A DNA stretch of 64,000 nucleotides. Source: Shewanella fodinae. Its GTDB lineage: Bacteria; Pseudomonadota; Gammaproteobacteria; Enterobacterales; Shewanellaceae. A model generated the notes under the pieces. That model had not been told where the DNA came from. It worked only from the letters and a program-made list of their open reading frames with translations, and made no database searches. Location: positions 205,956 to 269,955 of the forward strand of contig NZ_BMXW01000001.1 in the NCBI RefSeq assembly GCF_014651955.1, in the 5' to 3' direction. This document shows, in pieces, positions 36,471 to 45,913 of this stretch (its first letter is position 1; each line of letters begins with the position of its first letter). A program made the position numbers and the translations under genes.

Positions 36471-37502
36471 TCAAACTGTTGTACTGCAATAACCGTCTGG
36501 ATTCATTGACTGCCAATGCCGGCTGGAAGCCACCATATCGGTTAAATTTCGAGTTGCCTGCCAGCCCAGCACCTCTCGGGCGAGGCTGGCATCGGCAAAA
36601 CACTGCGCCACATCACCAGCACGCCGCGCCACAATCCGATAGGGTATGTCACAACTACTGGCTTTGGCGTAGGCCTGCAGCAGTTGCAACACCGAGACGC
36701 CACTGCCAGTACCGAGATTAAACACATGGCAGCCCGGCTGCCCGTGCAGTTGCGTTAGCGCCCGCACATGACATTCAGCCACATCACACACATGGATATA
36801 ATCGCGCACACCGGTGCCATCAACGGTTGGATAATCGTTGCCAAACACCGATAGTTCTCGACGTCGCCCCACGGCGACCTGGGCAATAAACGGCATCAGA
36901 TTATTGGGGATACCGCGAGGATCTTCGCCAATCAAACCGCTGGGATGCGCGCCCACCGGATTAAAATAACGCAGGATAATACCATTAAATCCAAGGTCTG
37001 CACGGGTTGCGGTACAGTGATCGCGGATAATCTGCTCCACCATCAACTTACTGCGGCCATAAGGATTGGTTGGTGCCAACGGAAAATCCTCAAGAATTGG
37101 TACACTATGTGGATCGCCATAAACCGTGGCCGACGAACTGAAAACCAATGTCTTAACTCCGGCTGCGGTCATCGTCTCGATTAACGTTTGGCTCGCAGTG
37201 ACATTATTACGGTAGTAAACCAAGGGTTGCGCCACCGACTCACCAACCGCTTTAGCCCCCGCAAAATGCATTACTGCATCAATCTGCCATTCCGCAAAAA
37301 TCTGTTGTAATAGTGCCGCATCGCCGACGTCTCCTCGATATAAAGGCAACGGCTGGCCGCAAATCTGCTGCACCCGCACTAACGCCTGTGGCTGGCTGTT
37401 GCTGAAGTTATCCAGCACCACAACTTGATGCCCCGCTTGCAACAACGCAACGCAAGTATGAGTCCCAATATAACCGGCACCACCGGTAACAAGGATCTGC
37501 AT
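36471..37502 (-). CDS. galE: UDP-glucose 4-epimerase
   Basis: A 343-residue extended SDR that interconverts UDP-galactose and UDP-glucose using bound NAD. The NAD motif is VTGGAGYIGTHTCVAL at the N-terminus; active-site residues lie in FSSSATVYGDP and in the Tyr-Lys pair of NPYGRSKLMVEQI. The ATG overlaps the GH2 gene stop by one base (TGATG). A C-terminal YCSTTV tail is slightly longer than usual. Confidence 0.97.
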   Translation of the reverse strand: MQILVTGGAGYIGTHTCVALLQAGHQVVVLDNFSNSQPQALVRVQQICGQPLPLYRGDVGDAALLQQIFAEWQIDAVMHFAGAKAVGESVAQPLVYYRNNVTASQTLIETMTAAGVKTLVFSSSATVYGDPHSVPILEDFPLAPTNPYGRSKLMVEQIIRDHCTATRADLGFNGIILRYFNPVGAHPSGLIGEDPRGIPNNLMPFIAQVAVGRRRELSVFGNDYPTVDGTGVRDYIHVCDVAECHVRALTQLHGQPGCHVFNLGTGSGVSVLQLLQAYAKASSCDIPYRIVARRAGDVAQCFADASLAREVLGWQATRNLTDMVASSRHWQSMNPDGYCSTTV

Positions 37503-39871
37503 CAGTGTGCCTCCGGCGCTAACATTAAGGTAGCGGGCGGCAGGCCTGCTGCCGTAACCGTAACTTGCGCATGTTTGAGACTATTACCAATACGGATCAA
37601 CAGCGCCCCTTGTCCCATAGAAGTCACTATCGGAGTTTGGTTAAGAATTTCGATATCGCCACTGGCTTTGGCCTGCAGCGGGATATCGTTGCGCCACAGA
37701 GGGTGGCCATCTTTATCCTGTAACTGCGCATAAACAAACAGTATGTCGTTGACGCCCGGCACAGGTGCAACCCCACTGGTATCCAGTTGCAAGCGGATGG
37801 AAGCCGCTTTACCGGGTGTAGACACTTCATGGGTGGCGACAACTTTATTGTCAATAATGGCCTCAGCGCGCAATGTTCCGGCGGTGAACTTTCCTAGATG
37901 AAAGATAAAAGGTGGGTGCGCCAGATGTTGCGAGTAGTGATCCCGCGTTGCGGCTTGCCGAGCAATTAACTGCCCGTTGAGATACAGCGCCACCGCATCG
38001 GCGTTACTGAACACCCGTACATCGGTACTGGAGTCCGCTTGCCATTCGCTAGCAATATGCACCATCGGCCCACTTTGGGAAAGCGGGCTGACTTCTGCGG
38101 CATCACGCTGACTGGCAAAAAAGTAATAGCTGTACTTGGGTTGACGGTAGAGGCTCATAATACCGGACGCTTCTATATCATCGGTATAACCACGGTTGTA
38201 ATCAAACATCACCCAATAACCGTCAGCAAACGCTGGTACGGTGAAATTGTCATTGTGGGCTTCTTCAATATTCAGCGCTTGCTGTAGTAGCCGTTTTTCG
38301 CCACTGTTCAGCAACTGCCGACTACTGCGTTGCTCTTCTTTCAAGTTGCCCCAGCTATCCTGGTTAAAACCCGCATTCTGCGCGTAATATTCCCAATCGC
38401 CATATTCGGACACAATATAGGGCTGCTGCGGCGTTTGATAATGCTGCAGCCGATGCTGGCGTGCCTGTACAAAAATGTCATAGCCAGCTTGCCAGCCAGC
38501 GGAAAAACTGCCGGGAAATTCCTGATGTACCGCATCATTGAGACGCTTGATCAGTGTCGCTGGCATCTCGGTTTCATTTAACGAGCATTCCCACGCCAGC
38601 ACACTCGGATGGTTACGATCGCGCCGGATGAGATCGCGACAACTGTCTACCACATGATTGGCAAAAGCAGGATCAGGATTGTAATACTGCCAGCCAAGTA
38701 CTGCGTCCAACACCACCAGCCCCAGCTTATCGGCCGCCTGCATAAAGGCCGGAGAATGGGGATAATGTGACAGTCGCACATAATCAAAACCGGCTTGCTT
38801 GATTTTGACCGCATCACGATAATCTGCTTGAGCAGACAACGCATAGCCGACAAACGGGTATTCCTGATGGCGGTTCACCCCGCGCAAAAACGTTTGTTTG
38901 CCATTGATCAACAATTGATGCTTGGCGTTGAAGGTAAAACTGCGAATGCCTATCTGCCGTTGTTGCTGTTCAATCAGTTGCTCACCACTGAACAACTCTG
39001 TTTGCAGGGTATATAAATTGGGTGACTGCGGGCTCCACAGTTTAGGTGTTGTCACTGTTATCTGCTGATTGACATCCGCTACTTCGCCTGCAGCCAATTG
39101 ATACGGCTGGGTGGTGCTGGCAATCGTCTGCCCTTGCCACAATAAGGTTTGTGTCAATTGCAGCGTTTTATTCTCGGTATACTGATTCTGTAGTTGCGTT
39201 TTGATCGCAATCGTGGCGCGCTGGTCGCTCACTTCAGGATAGGTGACAAACACACCACCGCCCGCCACACTGTTAGCCAACATTTCATCGGTGATCATGA
39301 GCTTATCTTTGATCTGCACAGAGACGCTACGATACAGACCACCATAAGTGTTAAAATCCAACAGATGCAAAGGTTTAGGGCCAGTTATGGGGTTATCGCG
39401 GTTATCCAATCTCACCAGTAGCGTATTGCTACCAGGCTTTAATGCATGACTGAGATCTAAGGTAAACGGCAGGTAGCCACCCAAATGGCTACCCACTTTC
39501 TGGCCGTTGAGCCAGACATCGGCCTGATTCATTGCCGCTTCAAAACGGATTAACACCACTTTTTGCAACCAAGCGTCAGGTACATCAAACTGCTTCTGAT
39601 ACCAGGCAATCCCCTGCCACTGCTGATTAACAACTTCGGGTTCTAGTCGTGGGGTATGCGGCAAGCTCACGGATTGCCACGGAACGGTCAGCTGTGCCAA
39701 CGGTAGCGCCTGAGCAGATTTCTTAAACTGCCAGTGTTGATTGAACGCCAAGTTCTGACTGCTGCTCGCTGCTGTCGCCTTGGTGGTCGAAATATCAGTG
39801 TCGGTGGTTTCTACCTGACACCCACTGAGAAGACATAAGCCCAGTAATATGGCCGTTAACTGCTTGGTCAT
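37502..39871 (-). CDS. GH2-family beta-galactosidase-like lipoprotein
   Basis: A 789-residue glycoside hydrolase family 2 enzyme. It has a lipoprotein signal (LLGLCLLSGC), a sugar-binding jelly roll (about 40-190, with WQGIAWYQKQFDV and VWLNGQKVGSHLGGYLPF), an Ig-like domain and a TIM barrel. The barrel has the acid/base Glu433 in CSLNETEMP and the nucleophile Glu489 in YIVSEYGDWEY. A DUF4982-like domain (VRVFSNADAVALYLNGQ) and an Ig-like tail follow. The architecture resembles Bacteroidetes-type surface galactosidases more than E. coli LacZ. Probably removes terminal beta-galactosyl units in the periplasm or at the outer membrane. It lies about 100 bp after the receptor gene across a stem-loop. 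Confidence 0.9.
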   Translation of the reverse strand: MTKQLTAILLGLCLLSGCQVETTDTDISTTKATAASSSQNLAFNQHWQFKKSAQALPLAQLTVPWQSVSLPHTPRLEPEVVNQQWQGIAWYQKQFDVPDAWLQKVVLIRFEAAMNQADVWLNGQKVGSHLGGYLPFTLDLSHALKPGSNTLLVRLDNRDNPITGPKPLHLLDFNTYGGLYRSVSVQIKDKLMITDEMLANSVAGGGVFVTYPEVSDQRATIAIKTQLQNQYTENKTLQLTQTLLWQGQTIASTTQPYQLAAGEVADVNQQITVTTPKLWSPQSPNLYTLQTELFSGEQLIEQQQRQIGIRSFTFNAKHQLLINGKQTFLRGVNRHQEYPFVGYALSAQADYRDAVKIKQAGFDYVRLSHYPHSPAFMQAADKLGLVVLDAVLGWQYYNPDPAFANHVVDSCRDLIRRDRNHPSVLAWECSLNETEMPATLIKRLNDAVHQEFPGSFSAGWQAGYDIFVQARQHRLQHYQTPQQPYIVSEYGDWEYYAQNAGFNQDSWGNLKEEQRSSRQLLNSGEKRLLQQALNIEEAHNDNFTVPAFADGYWVMFDYNRGYTDDIEASGIMSLYRQPKYSYYFFASQRDAAEVSPLSQSGPMVHIASEWQADSSTDVRVFSNADAVALYLNGQLIARQAATRDHYSQHLAHPPFIFHLGKFTAGTLRAEAIIDNKVVATHEVSTPGKAASIRLQLDTSGVAPVPGVNDILFVYAQLQDKDGHPLWRNDIPLQAKASGDIEILNQTPIVTSMGQGALLIRIGNSLKHAQVTVTAAGLPPATLMLAPEAH

Positions 39872-39932
39872 TCGCACCCTGAAACATCCTCCGGATAAAA
39901 TTTGCGCCCATCTGCCGACAGCAGTTGGGTTG

Positions 39933-39963
39933 AAGCTGTTCCGGCAATCAACCGGAACAGCTT
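39933..39963 (-). other. intercistronic stem-loop between receptor and GH2 genes
   Basis: A perfect 12-bp stem (AAGCTGTTCCGG with CCGGAACAGCTT, 7-nt loop) begins just past the receptor stop codon. No T tract follows on the minus strand, so it is probably an RNA-stabilising or partial-attenuation element that keeps receptor mRNA more abundant than the downstream part. Confidence 0.65.
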
Positions 39964-39972
39964 GCCGTGTCA

Positions 39973-42687
39973 TTACATGTTGAACTGGAAGCCGAGCAGG
40001 TAACGGCGGCCCCATTCCACGTAACCACGAGGGCGGGATGGATCGTTATCAAAGTAGGAAGTGGATGCTTCGTTGGTCAGATTCTGCCCTTGCAGCATCA
40101 CTTTGAAATTGTCAGTCAGCTGATAGGAGATGCTGGCATCTACCGTCGCTTCTGACCCAATGGTGTAAATCTCGGTTGGATCCCAACTCCCCACGCGAGT
40201 GTATTCACTGCGGTAGTTGTAAGACACCTTGGCATCGACACCAGCTTTGTAATACCACAGTGTCAGATTACCCACATTTTTTGACAGTCCCGCCAAAGGC
40301 AGCGGATTATCTACGGGTTGGAATTCCTTAACGTTGCTGTTGGTATAGCTATAGTTGGCATATACACCTAAGCCATCAAAAGGCTCAGGCAGCATGCTAA
40401 AGGCCTGTTGATAGAGCACTTCAAAGCCACGGATTTGTCCACCATCGCCGTTGACCGGTGCATTCAGTTGATACTGTTCACCGTCCACGGTAATGGTACT
40501 GGTGGACTCGCCGATATGTTTCTTCAGATCCTTGAAGAACAATTGCACTGTAAAGGCGGCATCTTCAGCAAAATAGTACTCGTAACCCAGATCCGCCTGA
40601 TTGGCGATAAACGGATTCAGATTAGGATTACCGCTGGAAGCGCTATTTACCGTAGAAGACTTATTCAACCCCAATCCAGAACGCATCTCCACCAGCGGTG
40701 GTCGAGACATGGCGCGAGATAGTCCCAAGCGAACCTGTGAATCTTCCGTAACGCTGAAACGCAGGTTCAACGCGGGCAGAATTTCATCATAATCATGGTC
40801 AAAAGACACCGGAGTGACTGTGCCGGTATTCGGCACCTGATCGAAACCACTGGAGGTAGAGTTGGTACGCACATAACGCACACCAATATTACCGGTGTAA
40901 GGGATACGACCAAGCTCGCCCCTGAGATCAAACATCACATACAGGGCCTTATTGGTTTCCTGCACATTCCAGTTATCCAAATAATCACTGGTGAGCTTGG
41001 CATGATCGTTACGACTGTCGATACCGCCAAAAGCGCTGTCGACTACTTCAGACCAATTATTGATGGTGTACATCACCGGCACATTGTAACCACTACCCAG
41101 GCCATAAAAAGATGAGTTTACATTGGCAGCACTAGGGTTGGTCTGCTTCCAACTCACCACATCATTATCTTTCTCACGATCAGCCCAGCGCCCACCAAAG
41201 CTGACTTTGTCAATGATGCCCCACTCCACCATCCGCGAGAAATCCAGCCGCGCATTGATCATATCGTCTTTTAGAATACGGTCGTTATCTACCTGCAAGT
41301 AGTTGAGTCCGTAATCGCTGCTGTTGTCCAAAGCATAATCGGTAGTAATTCCTAGCTTATCGCCGGTGGCATCCCAACCAACATCAATTCCAGGAGTCCC
41401 CAGACTATCGTTCCAAAATAGCGATGAGATGTTAACCCAACGGGATTTGATAGACGCTTCGGAATATCCGACATCAGCAACCACGGTCCAGTCATCGCCC
41501 TGCCATTCCGCATTCAGACCGGTACTCACTAACTCATTTTTCTGGAACCAAGTCGAGTTATTAGCACTAATCGGGCTACTATCATCACCTCGCCAAAGCT
41601 TAACACCACCAGCGGTGATCTGCTCCGAGCCATCCGCTTTGGTCACTATCTGCGTGGGATGAGAGGAGTTTTGATATCCCCAGTTACTTCCGCCTCCCCA
41701 GTTACCCCAGCCGTCAAACCACATCTGATCTTCACGTTCTTTAATATCAAACTTGGAGTAAAACAGGTCATATTTCAGTTGCAGGCGGTCGGTTGGCAGC
41801 CACTGTAAAACGGTCATCGCGCCAAGGCGCTTGTTAGTACCACCTTTAGTCGCGGTTTGCGCGCCCCAGGGGGCCGCTTCGGTGATACCGTCACCATTGA
41901 CATCACCTTGCTCCGCAGTCTGCTTGTTATAAGACCAAGAAGTCACATCGCGTTGAATCGATGGCTGATCCTGATAAGCGACACCAAATGCCACACCGAA
42001 ATTGTCAGCAATCGGGTCCACGTAGCTGAAACTGGTGCGATAACCCTTGCTATCAGCCGTTGGGATATCATCGGCCATCGGATAATCCATAACATGGCCA
42101 CTGACATTCACCTGGCGTTTGTCTTTATCCAGCGGATTGACAAAATTCATGTTCACCAATCCAGCAATACCCCCTTCGATATTGCTGGCCAGTGGACTTT
42201 TATATACTTCTACCGAATTGATCAGTTCAGCGGGGAACTGTTCAAAACGCACGCTGCGACTCGGTTCGCCACTCACGATTTCACGGCCATTCATGGTGGC
42301 TAAGTTCAGCCGTTCCCCCAAACCACGAATAGAGATGGTACTGGCATTACCGCGGTCACGTTCAGCGGCAATCCCCGGTAGCCGCGCCAGTGCATCCGTG
42401 ATAGTCACATCTGGTAACTGGCCGATATCGTCTACGGAAATCACTTCTACGGTAGAGTCCGCCAGTTTTTTGTTCTGTAAGGAACGCTGTAAGGTGGCAC
42501 CAAAGCCTTGGACCGTCAGTACTTCTATATTCTGCTGTTTGTCCGTGTCTTTAGGTTTAACCTTCTGAGCGTTATTGGTTGTGGTGGCTTGTTGTTCTTG
42601 TACTGTTTCCTGTGCTTGTGCAGATGCCAGAGACAAGCATTGAGCGATTGCAAATGCAGTCAGACTCAATTTGAATTGTCGTTTCAT
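39973..42687 (-). CDS. TonB-dependent outer-membrane receptor for galactosides
   Basis: A 904-residue receptor. A signal peptide ends near LASAQA. A TonB-box-like EVLTVQGFG follows, then a plug domain (VISVDDIGQLPDVTITDALARLPGI, ISIRGLGERLNLATMNGRE) and a 22-strand barrel with the terminal segment YLLGFQFNM. The layout is that of the long carbohydrate-type receptors found in Alteromonadales, Caulobacter and Xanthomonas. The cargo is inferred from the operon: galactose-containing oligosaccharides. AAGGGG precedes the ATG at 42687. It is the first gene of the run and lies below two GalR-type operators. Confidence 0.92.
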   Translation of the reverse strand: MKRQFKLSLTAFAIAQCLSLASAQAQETVQEQQATTTNNAQKVKPKDTDKQQNIEVLTVQGFGATLQRSLQNKKLADSTVEVISVDDIGQLPDVTITDALARLPGIAAERDRGNASTISIRGLGERLNLATMNGREIVSGEPSRSVRFEQFPAELINSVEVYKSPLASNIEGGIAGLVNMNFVNPLDKDKRQVNVSGHVMDYPMADDIPTADSKGYRTSFSYVDPIADNFGVAFGVAYQDQPSIQRDVTSWSYNKQTAEQGDVNGDGITEAAPWGAQTATKGGTNKRLGAMTVLQWLPTDRLQLKYDLFYSKFDIKEREDQMWFDGWGNWGGGSNWGYQNSSHPTQIVTKADGSEQITAGGVKLWRGDDSSPISANNSTWFQKNELVSTGLNAEWQGDDWTVVADVGYSEASIKSRWVNISSLFWNDSLGTPGIDVGWDATGDKLGITTDYALDNSSDYGLNYLQVDNDRILKDDMINARLDFSRMVEWGIIDKVSFGGRWADREKDNDVVSWKQTNPSAANVNSSFYGLGSGYNVPVMYTINNWSEVVDSAFGGIDSRNDHAKLTSDYLDNWNVQETNKALYVMFDLRGELGRIPYTGNIGVRYVRTNSTSSGFDQVPNTGTVTPVSFDHDYDEILPALNLRFSVTEDSQVRLGLSRAMSRPPLVEMRSGLGLNKSSTVNSASSGNPNLNPFIANQADLGYEYYFAEDAAFTVQLFFKDLKKHIGESTSTITVDGEQYQLNAPVNGDGGQIRGFEVLYQQAFSMLPEPFDGLGVYANYSYTNSNVKEFQPVDNPLPLAGLSKNVGNLTLWYYKAGVDAKVSYNYRSEYTRVGSWDPTEIYTIGSEATVDASISYQLTDNFKVMLQGQNLTNEASTSYFDNDPSRPRGYVEWGRRYLLGFQFNM

Positions 42688-42837
42688 TTTTACCCCTTTC
42701 TTAGGCAGGCAATAGTTCTTGTTTTCTGGAAATTCAGATACTTGGCGAAAAATCCCCAATCACGCCAGGCACGGTGCTTTTACTTGTAAATATATGTGCA
42801 GAGGTCCACACCGAAGACAAATCTACCGCAGCATAAG

Positions 42838-42849
42838 GTAAACGTTTAC
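42838..42849. promoter_or_regulatory. LacI/GalR-family operator (proximal)
   Basis: GTAAACGTTTAC is a perfect 12-bp palindrome with the central CG typical of LacI-family operators. It overlaps the putative -10 (TATAGT) of the receptor operon, so binding would block transcription. Confidence 0.75.
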
Positions 42850-42912
42850 TATACAAAAGTCTAAAATCAGGTAACAGAAAATATATATTATTGTTTTTAA
42901 TAAATTTATAAA

Positions 42913-42928
42913 GTGTAAACGATTACTC
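42913..42928. promoter_or_regulatory. LacI/GalR-family operator (distal)
   Basis: GTGTAAACGATTACTC matches the E. coli GalR/GalS consensus GTGKAANCGNTTNCAC at 15 of 16 positions. Its centre is 77 bp from the proximal site, compatible with DNA looping. Confidence 0.72.
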
Positions 42929-43053
42929 TAATCTAGCGATTATCAGCGGTTCAGACCGGATTTCAGCAAATATGGCTCGCAAGCAAGCCACTAAAAACCG
43001 TTTTTGTACTGGATTTTGGCGGTCACAGGTTTCATGATCCCGGTATCCGCGCC

Positions 43054-43638
43054 ATGATTTACACAAAGCGCTCACGTCACCCGCATAAGATGAAACCTAT
43101 GTATACTGTTGAAGAGCAGAATCTGGATACGCAACTTGCCGCAATACAACATCGGCTACCGCAAAACGAAAGCGTGTTGGTGCATCTGGGGCGAAACAGC
43201 ACCACCTTTGTGCCACTGCCCCAGCCACAATCGAAAGAAATCGAGTTCGGCATTTTATCCCATGACATTCACATCGGCGTCGAACAGCTTGCTAATGACT
43301 ATTTTCAGCACGATATTCCTGGTGAACCGGAACTGGACCATGCAATCAACTGTATTGAAGATGAACTGATGCGCAATTTGGTGCTAACTAGTGGTGGCCG
43401 AAAACTGATCAGTGCCGACAAGCTGCATGCGGCATTATTTGACGTGGATAAGGGAATGGCGGAGTTCAGCCGCGAACAGGTAGAGCAGTTGTTCACTCGC
43501 TATGCGTGGTTATCGATGGGACGCGCAACCACGACCGACAATTTGCAAACCAGCAAACAGGCTTATGCGGCACTGTTGATCCTACGGGAAATCATGCATC
43601 ATCTGGATTATCGGCAAGTGCTGATCGTCGCTGATTAG
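43054..43638 (+). CDS. conserved-looking hypothetical protein
   Basis: A 194-residue cytoplasmic protein that I cannot assign with confidence. It has LVHLGRNSTTFVPLP near the N-terminus, the acidic helix DHAINCIEDELMRNL in the middle and a C-terminal ALLILREIMHHLDYRQVLIVAD. No signal peptide or membrane segment. Later ATGs at 43090 and 43099 (MKPMYTVEEQ) are plausible starts; none has a strong ribosome-binding site. The stop overlaps the convergent acetyltransferase gene by 4 bp. It lies divergently beside the galactoside operon but shows no sign of belonging to it. Confidence 0.65.
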   Translation: MIYTKRSRHPHKMKPMYTVEEQNLDTQLAAIQHRLPQNESVLVHLGRNSTTFVPLPQPQSKEIEFGILSHDIHIGVEQLANDYFQHDIPGEPELDHAINCIEDELMRNLVLTSGGRKLISADKLHAALFDVDKGMAEFSREQVEQLFTRYAWLSMGRATTTDNLQTSKQAYAALLILREIMHHLDYRQVLIVAD

Positions 43639-44816
43639 TCAGCCACTTGCTGCTTGAACGGCAACGCCGCCTGCATAGCACTGAAGTATTGTTGATTATG
43701 TTGCCGTTCTTGTTCACAAAAACGCTCAATAGCTTGGCAAAAAGCCTCGTCCGCAATCGCGTGCAGTGACAGCGTTATCACCGGCTCAAAACCCCGAATT
43801 AGCTTATGTTCGCCCTGAGCCCCCGCGTTAAAACAGCTAAAACCATGACGGATGGCGTAATCAATTCCCTGATAATAGCAGGCTTCAAAATGCAGCCCAT
43901 CCACATCCTGTAAAGTGCCCCAGTATCGGCCGTAGAGTACTTGTTGTCGATCGTCGGTGAGATACAGCGCAGCAGCAACTGCTTGTTCTGGCAGTTCATT
44001 ATCGCGACACACCAACAACAAACGTACGTTCTCAGCCAGCAAGCGCCCTAATTTCACAAAGAAATCGCCGGACAGATAGCCGCCATGACCGGCACGCTTC
44101 AGGTACGTCATCTGATAGCAGTAATAGAAACGCTGCCACAGTTCAGCAGAGACCGCCGCGCCGTCAAACCAGTGATAATGCAGATGCTGCACCTTAGCGC
44201 GCTCTTTGAGAATACTCTTACGCTTACGCGACGTAAGAGCCGCCAAAAAATCTGAAAAATCACTATAGTTACGGTTGAACCAATGAAACTGACACCCTTC
44301 ACGGCGCAGCAATTTTAAACCACCGGCACCTTGCCATTGTTCACAGGAAACCGGCGCTAAAAACAAGCCATGCCAAGAGGAAAACTGCGACAACTGTTGC
44401 GCAATAATATGATTTACCTGTTGATATATCTCTGTAGCATAAGCCGCTGCCTGAGGATGAATGCCTAGGCGCTTACCGCTGATGGGGGTGAATGGGATGG
44501 CCGCCACCAGTTTAGGGTAATAGGCCACACCATAGCGCTGATAAGCATCCGCCCAAGCCCAGTCAAACACATATTCGCCCCAAGAATCTGACTTTTGATA
44601 TAGCGGCATCACGGCCACTAATTGCTGATGACGGTATAACAACAGATGATATGGGCGCCAGCCGCTGTCCCCTCCCACACTGCCACTCAGTTCCAACGCT
44701 AGCAGAAACGCGTGATGGGTAAATGGATTAGTCGAGGCCATACAGGCATCCCATGCGGTGGCAGGAACCTTGGATATATCCTCAATAAATTGGCATTTCC
44801 ATATTGATTCTTGCAA
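43635..44816 (-). CDS. FemAB-like GNAT acetyltransferase family protein (DUF482)
   Basis: A 393-residue protein of the DUF482 / peptidogalycan-like GNAT superfamily. Hallmarks are NPFTHHAFLLALELSGSVGGDSGWRPYHL, KSDSWGEYVFDWAWADAY, LTSRKRKSILKERAK, DGLHFEACYYQGIDYAI and FNAGAQGEHKLIRGFEP. The fold suggests transfer of an aminoacyl or acyl group, but the substrate is unknown. The start is TTG preceded by AAAGGA. Confidence 0.85.
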   Translation of the reverse strand: MQESIWKCQFIEDISKVPATAWDACMASTNPFTHHAFLLALELSGSVGGDSGWRPYHLLLYRHQQLVAVMPLYQKSDSWGEYVFDWAWADAYQRYGVAYYPKLVAAIPFTPISGKRLGIHPQAAAYATEIYQQVNHIIAQQLSQFSSWHGLFLAPVSCEQWQGAGGLKLLRREGCQFHWFNRNYSDFSDFLAALTSRKRKSILKERAKVQHLHYHWFDGAAVSAELWQRFYYCYQMTYLKRAGHGGYLSGDFFVKLGRLLAENVRLLLVCRDNELPEQAVAAALYLTDDRQQVLYGRYWGTLQDVDGLHFEACYYQGIDYAIRHGFSCFNAGAQGEHKLIRGFEPVITLSLHAIADEAFCQAIERFCEQERQHNQQYFSAMQAALPFKQQVAD

Positions 44817-45206
44817 TTATGTTCCTTTTTTCTAAACGATATTGCGTTATGCAACAGTCCTCGGCACATGGCTTTTCATGATCTATAACGACCAAGAAAA
44901 GATTGCAAGTGTAAAGGTTCACACCTCGTTCGCACCAAGCGCAGTTATACACACAGATGCTGACATCAGGCCTAGCAAGCAACATTATTTTTCCCACAGA
45001 TAGCAACACTGGATATTGCTATCGACAGCGGAATAGTTACCACTTGTCCGGCGTGAGCCAAACATGACATGGTTGTCGGTCAGGAAGCATTGGCGTCAAA
45101 AGTGGGTATCTCGATTATTAGGTGTTCTCTGCGCACAGTTGATTGATGGGGCGCAAAAACAACAAAGGCCGGGATCCCGGCCTTAAAGTTGACAATTGAG
45201 CAACAG
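44817..45206. other. 390-bp intergenic region
   Basis: No supported ORF. A perfect 8-bp inverted repeat (GATAGCAA/TTGCTATC, 44999-45023) stands alone in the middle, and the ribA terminator occupies the right end. Confidence 0.4.
45155..45184 (-). terminator. rho-independent terminator of ribA
   Basis: The perfect 20-bp palindrome AAGGCCGGGATCCCGGCCTT is followed on the minus strand by a T-rich tract, about 22 bp after the ribA stop. Confidence 0.85.
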
Positions 45207-45821
45207 TTAATCCTGGTGTTCCTCAAAATAGGAATCGGGGATCAAATGGCCTAATTCGTGTGACTTGGTTTTAAGATAAAACTCGTTATAGCGGTTCTTA
45301 CCGACCTGCAGCGGCACACGTTCTACCACTTCCATCCCGAAATCTTTCATCGCTTTCATTTTACGCGGATTGTTGGTCATCAGACGCACCTTGTGCACTC
45401 CAATTTTTTCCAGCATCGGCGCGATCATATCGTATTTACGCATATCCGCCGGAAATCCGAGCTGCTCGTTAGCCTCAACGGTATTGGCACCTTGATCCTG
45501 CAACGCGTACGCGCGAATTTTGTTCAACAAACCAATACCGCGTCCTTCTTGACGCAAATACAGAATAAATCCACGACCTTCAGCCGCAATATTCTGCATC
45601 GCGGTTTGCAACTGAAAGCCACAGTCACAACGCAGACTGAATAACGCATCTCCGGTCAAACATTCAGAGTGAATACGTCCAAGCATAGGCTCATCGGCAC
45701 TCAGTTCACCAAAGGTTAACGCCACGTGTTCCTTGCCGGTCTCGCTGTCTTCAAAACCGTGCATAGAGAAAATACCCCAGGGAGTGGGCAACTTGGCGGT
45801 GGCGATATATTTAATTGACAT
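45207..45821 (-). CDS. ribA: GTP cyclohydrolase II
   Basis: A 204-residue RibA that opens GTP to 2,5-diamino-6-ribosylamino-4(3H)-pyrimidinone 5'-phosphate, the first step of riboflavin synthesis. The zinc cysteines lie in [18 protein letters not shown], the catalytic region in [21 protein letters not shown], and [11 protein letters not shown] is typical. No FMN-riboswitch features are visible upstream, only a small hairpin (GTCTCT/AGAGAC, near 45870). Monocistronic with a strong terminator. Confidence 0.96.
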   Translation of the reverse strand: MSIKYIATAKLPTPWGIFSMHGFEDSETGKEHVALTFGELSADEPMLGRIHSECLTGDALFSLRCDCGFQLQTAMQNIAAEGRGFILYLRQEGRGIGLLNKIRAYALQDQGANTVEANEQLGFPADMRKYDMIAPMLEKIGVHKVRLMTNNPRKMKAMKDFGMEVVERVPLQVGKNRYNEFYLKTKSHELGHLIPDSYFEEHQD

Positions 45822-45913
45822 GAATTAACCTTAACTACTGCTCTCAGATCATGAGACGGTTAATGTCTCTCGTTGAAGAGACTTTACATATACATTGATT
45901 CAAGCGGGCCATT

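Larger units (their letters stand above)
42688..43053. other. 366-bp control region of the galactoside operon
   Basis: No ORF. It is AT-rich between 42880 and 42915 and contains two LacI/GalR-type operators. On the minus strand TATAGT at 42853-42848 touches the proximal operator and is a likely -10, but the -35 region is poor, suggesting dependence on an activator. Confidence 0.6.

Noticed and set aside
40408..42789. Plus-strand ORFs of 80-150 codons across the TonB receptor gene
   Set aside because: Shadows of a long, well-conserved receptor on the minus strand.
43021..43053. CRP or operator site between the galactoside control region and the gene at 43054
   Set aside because: No palindrome of convincing length was found there.
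45822..45913. FMN riboswitch upstream of ribA
   Set aside because: Only one small hairpin is visible; the conserved multi-helix RFN element is absent and the leader is too short.
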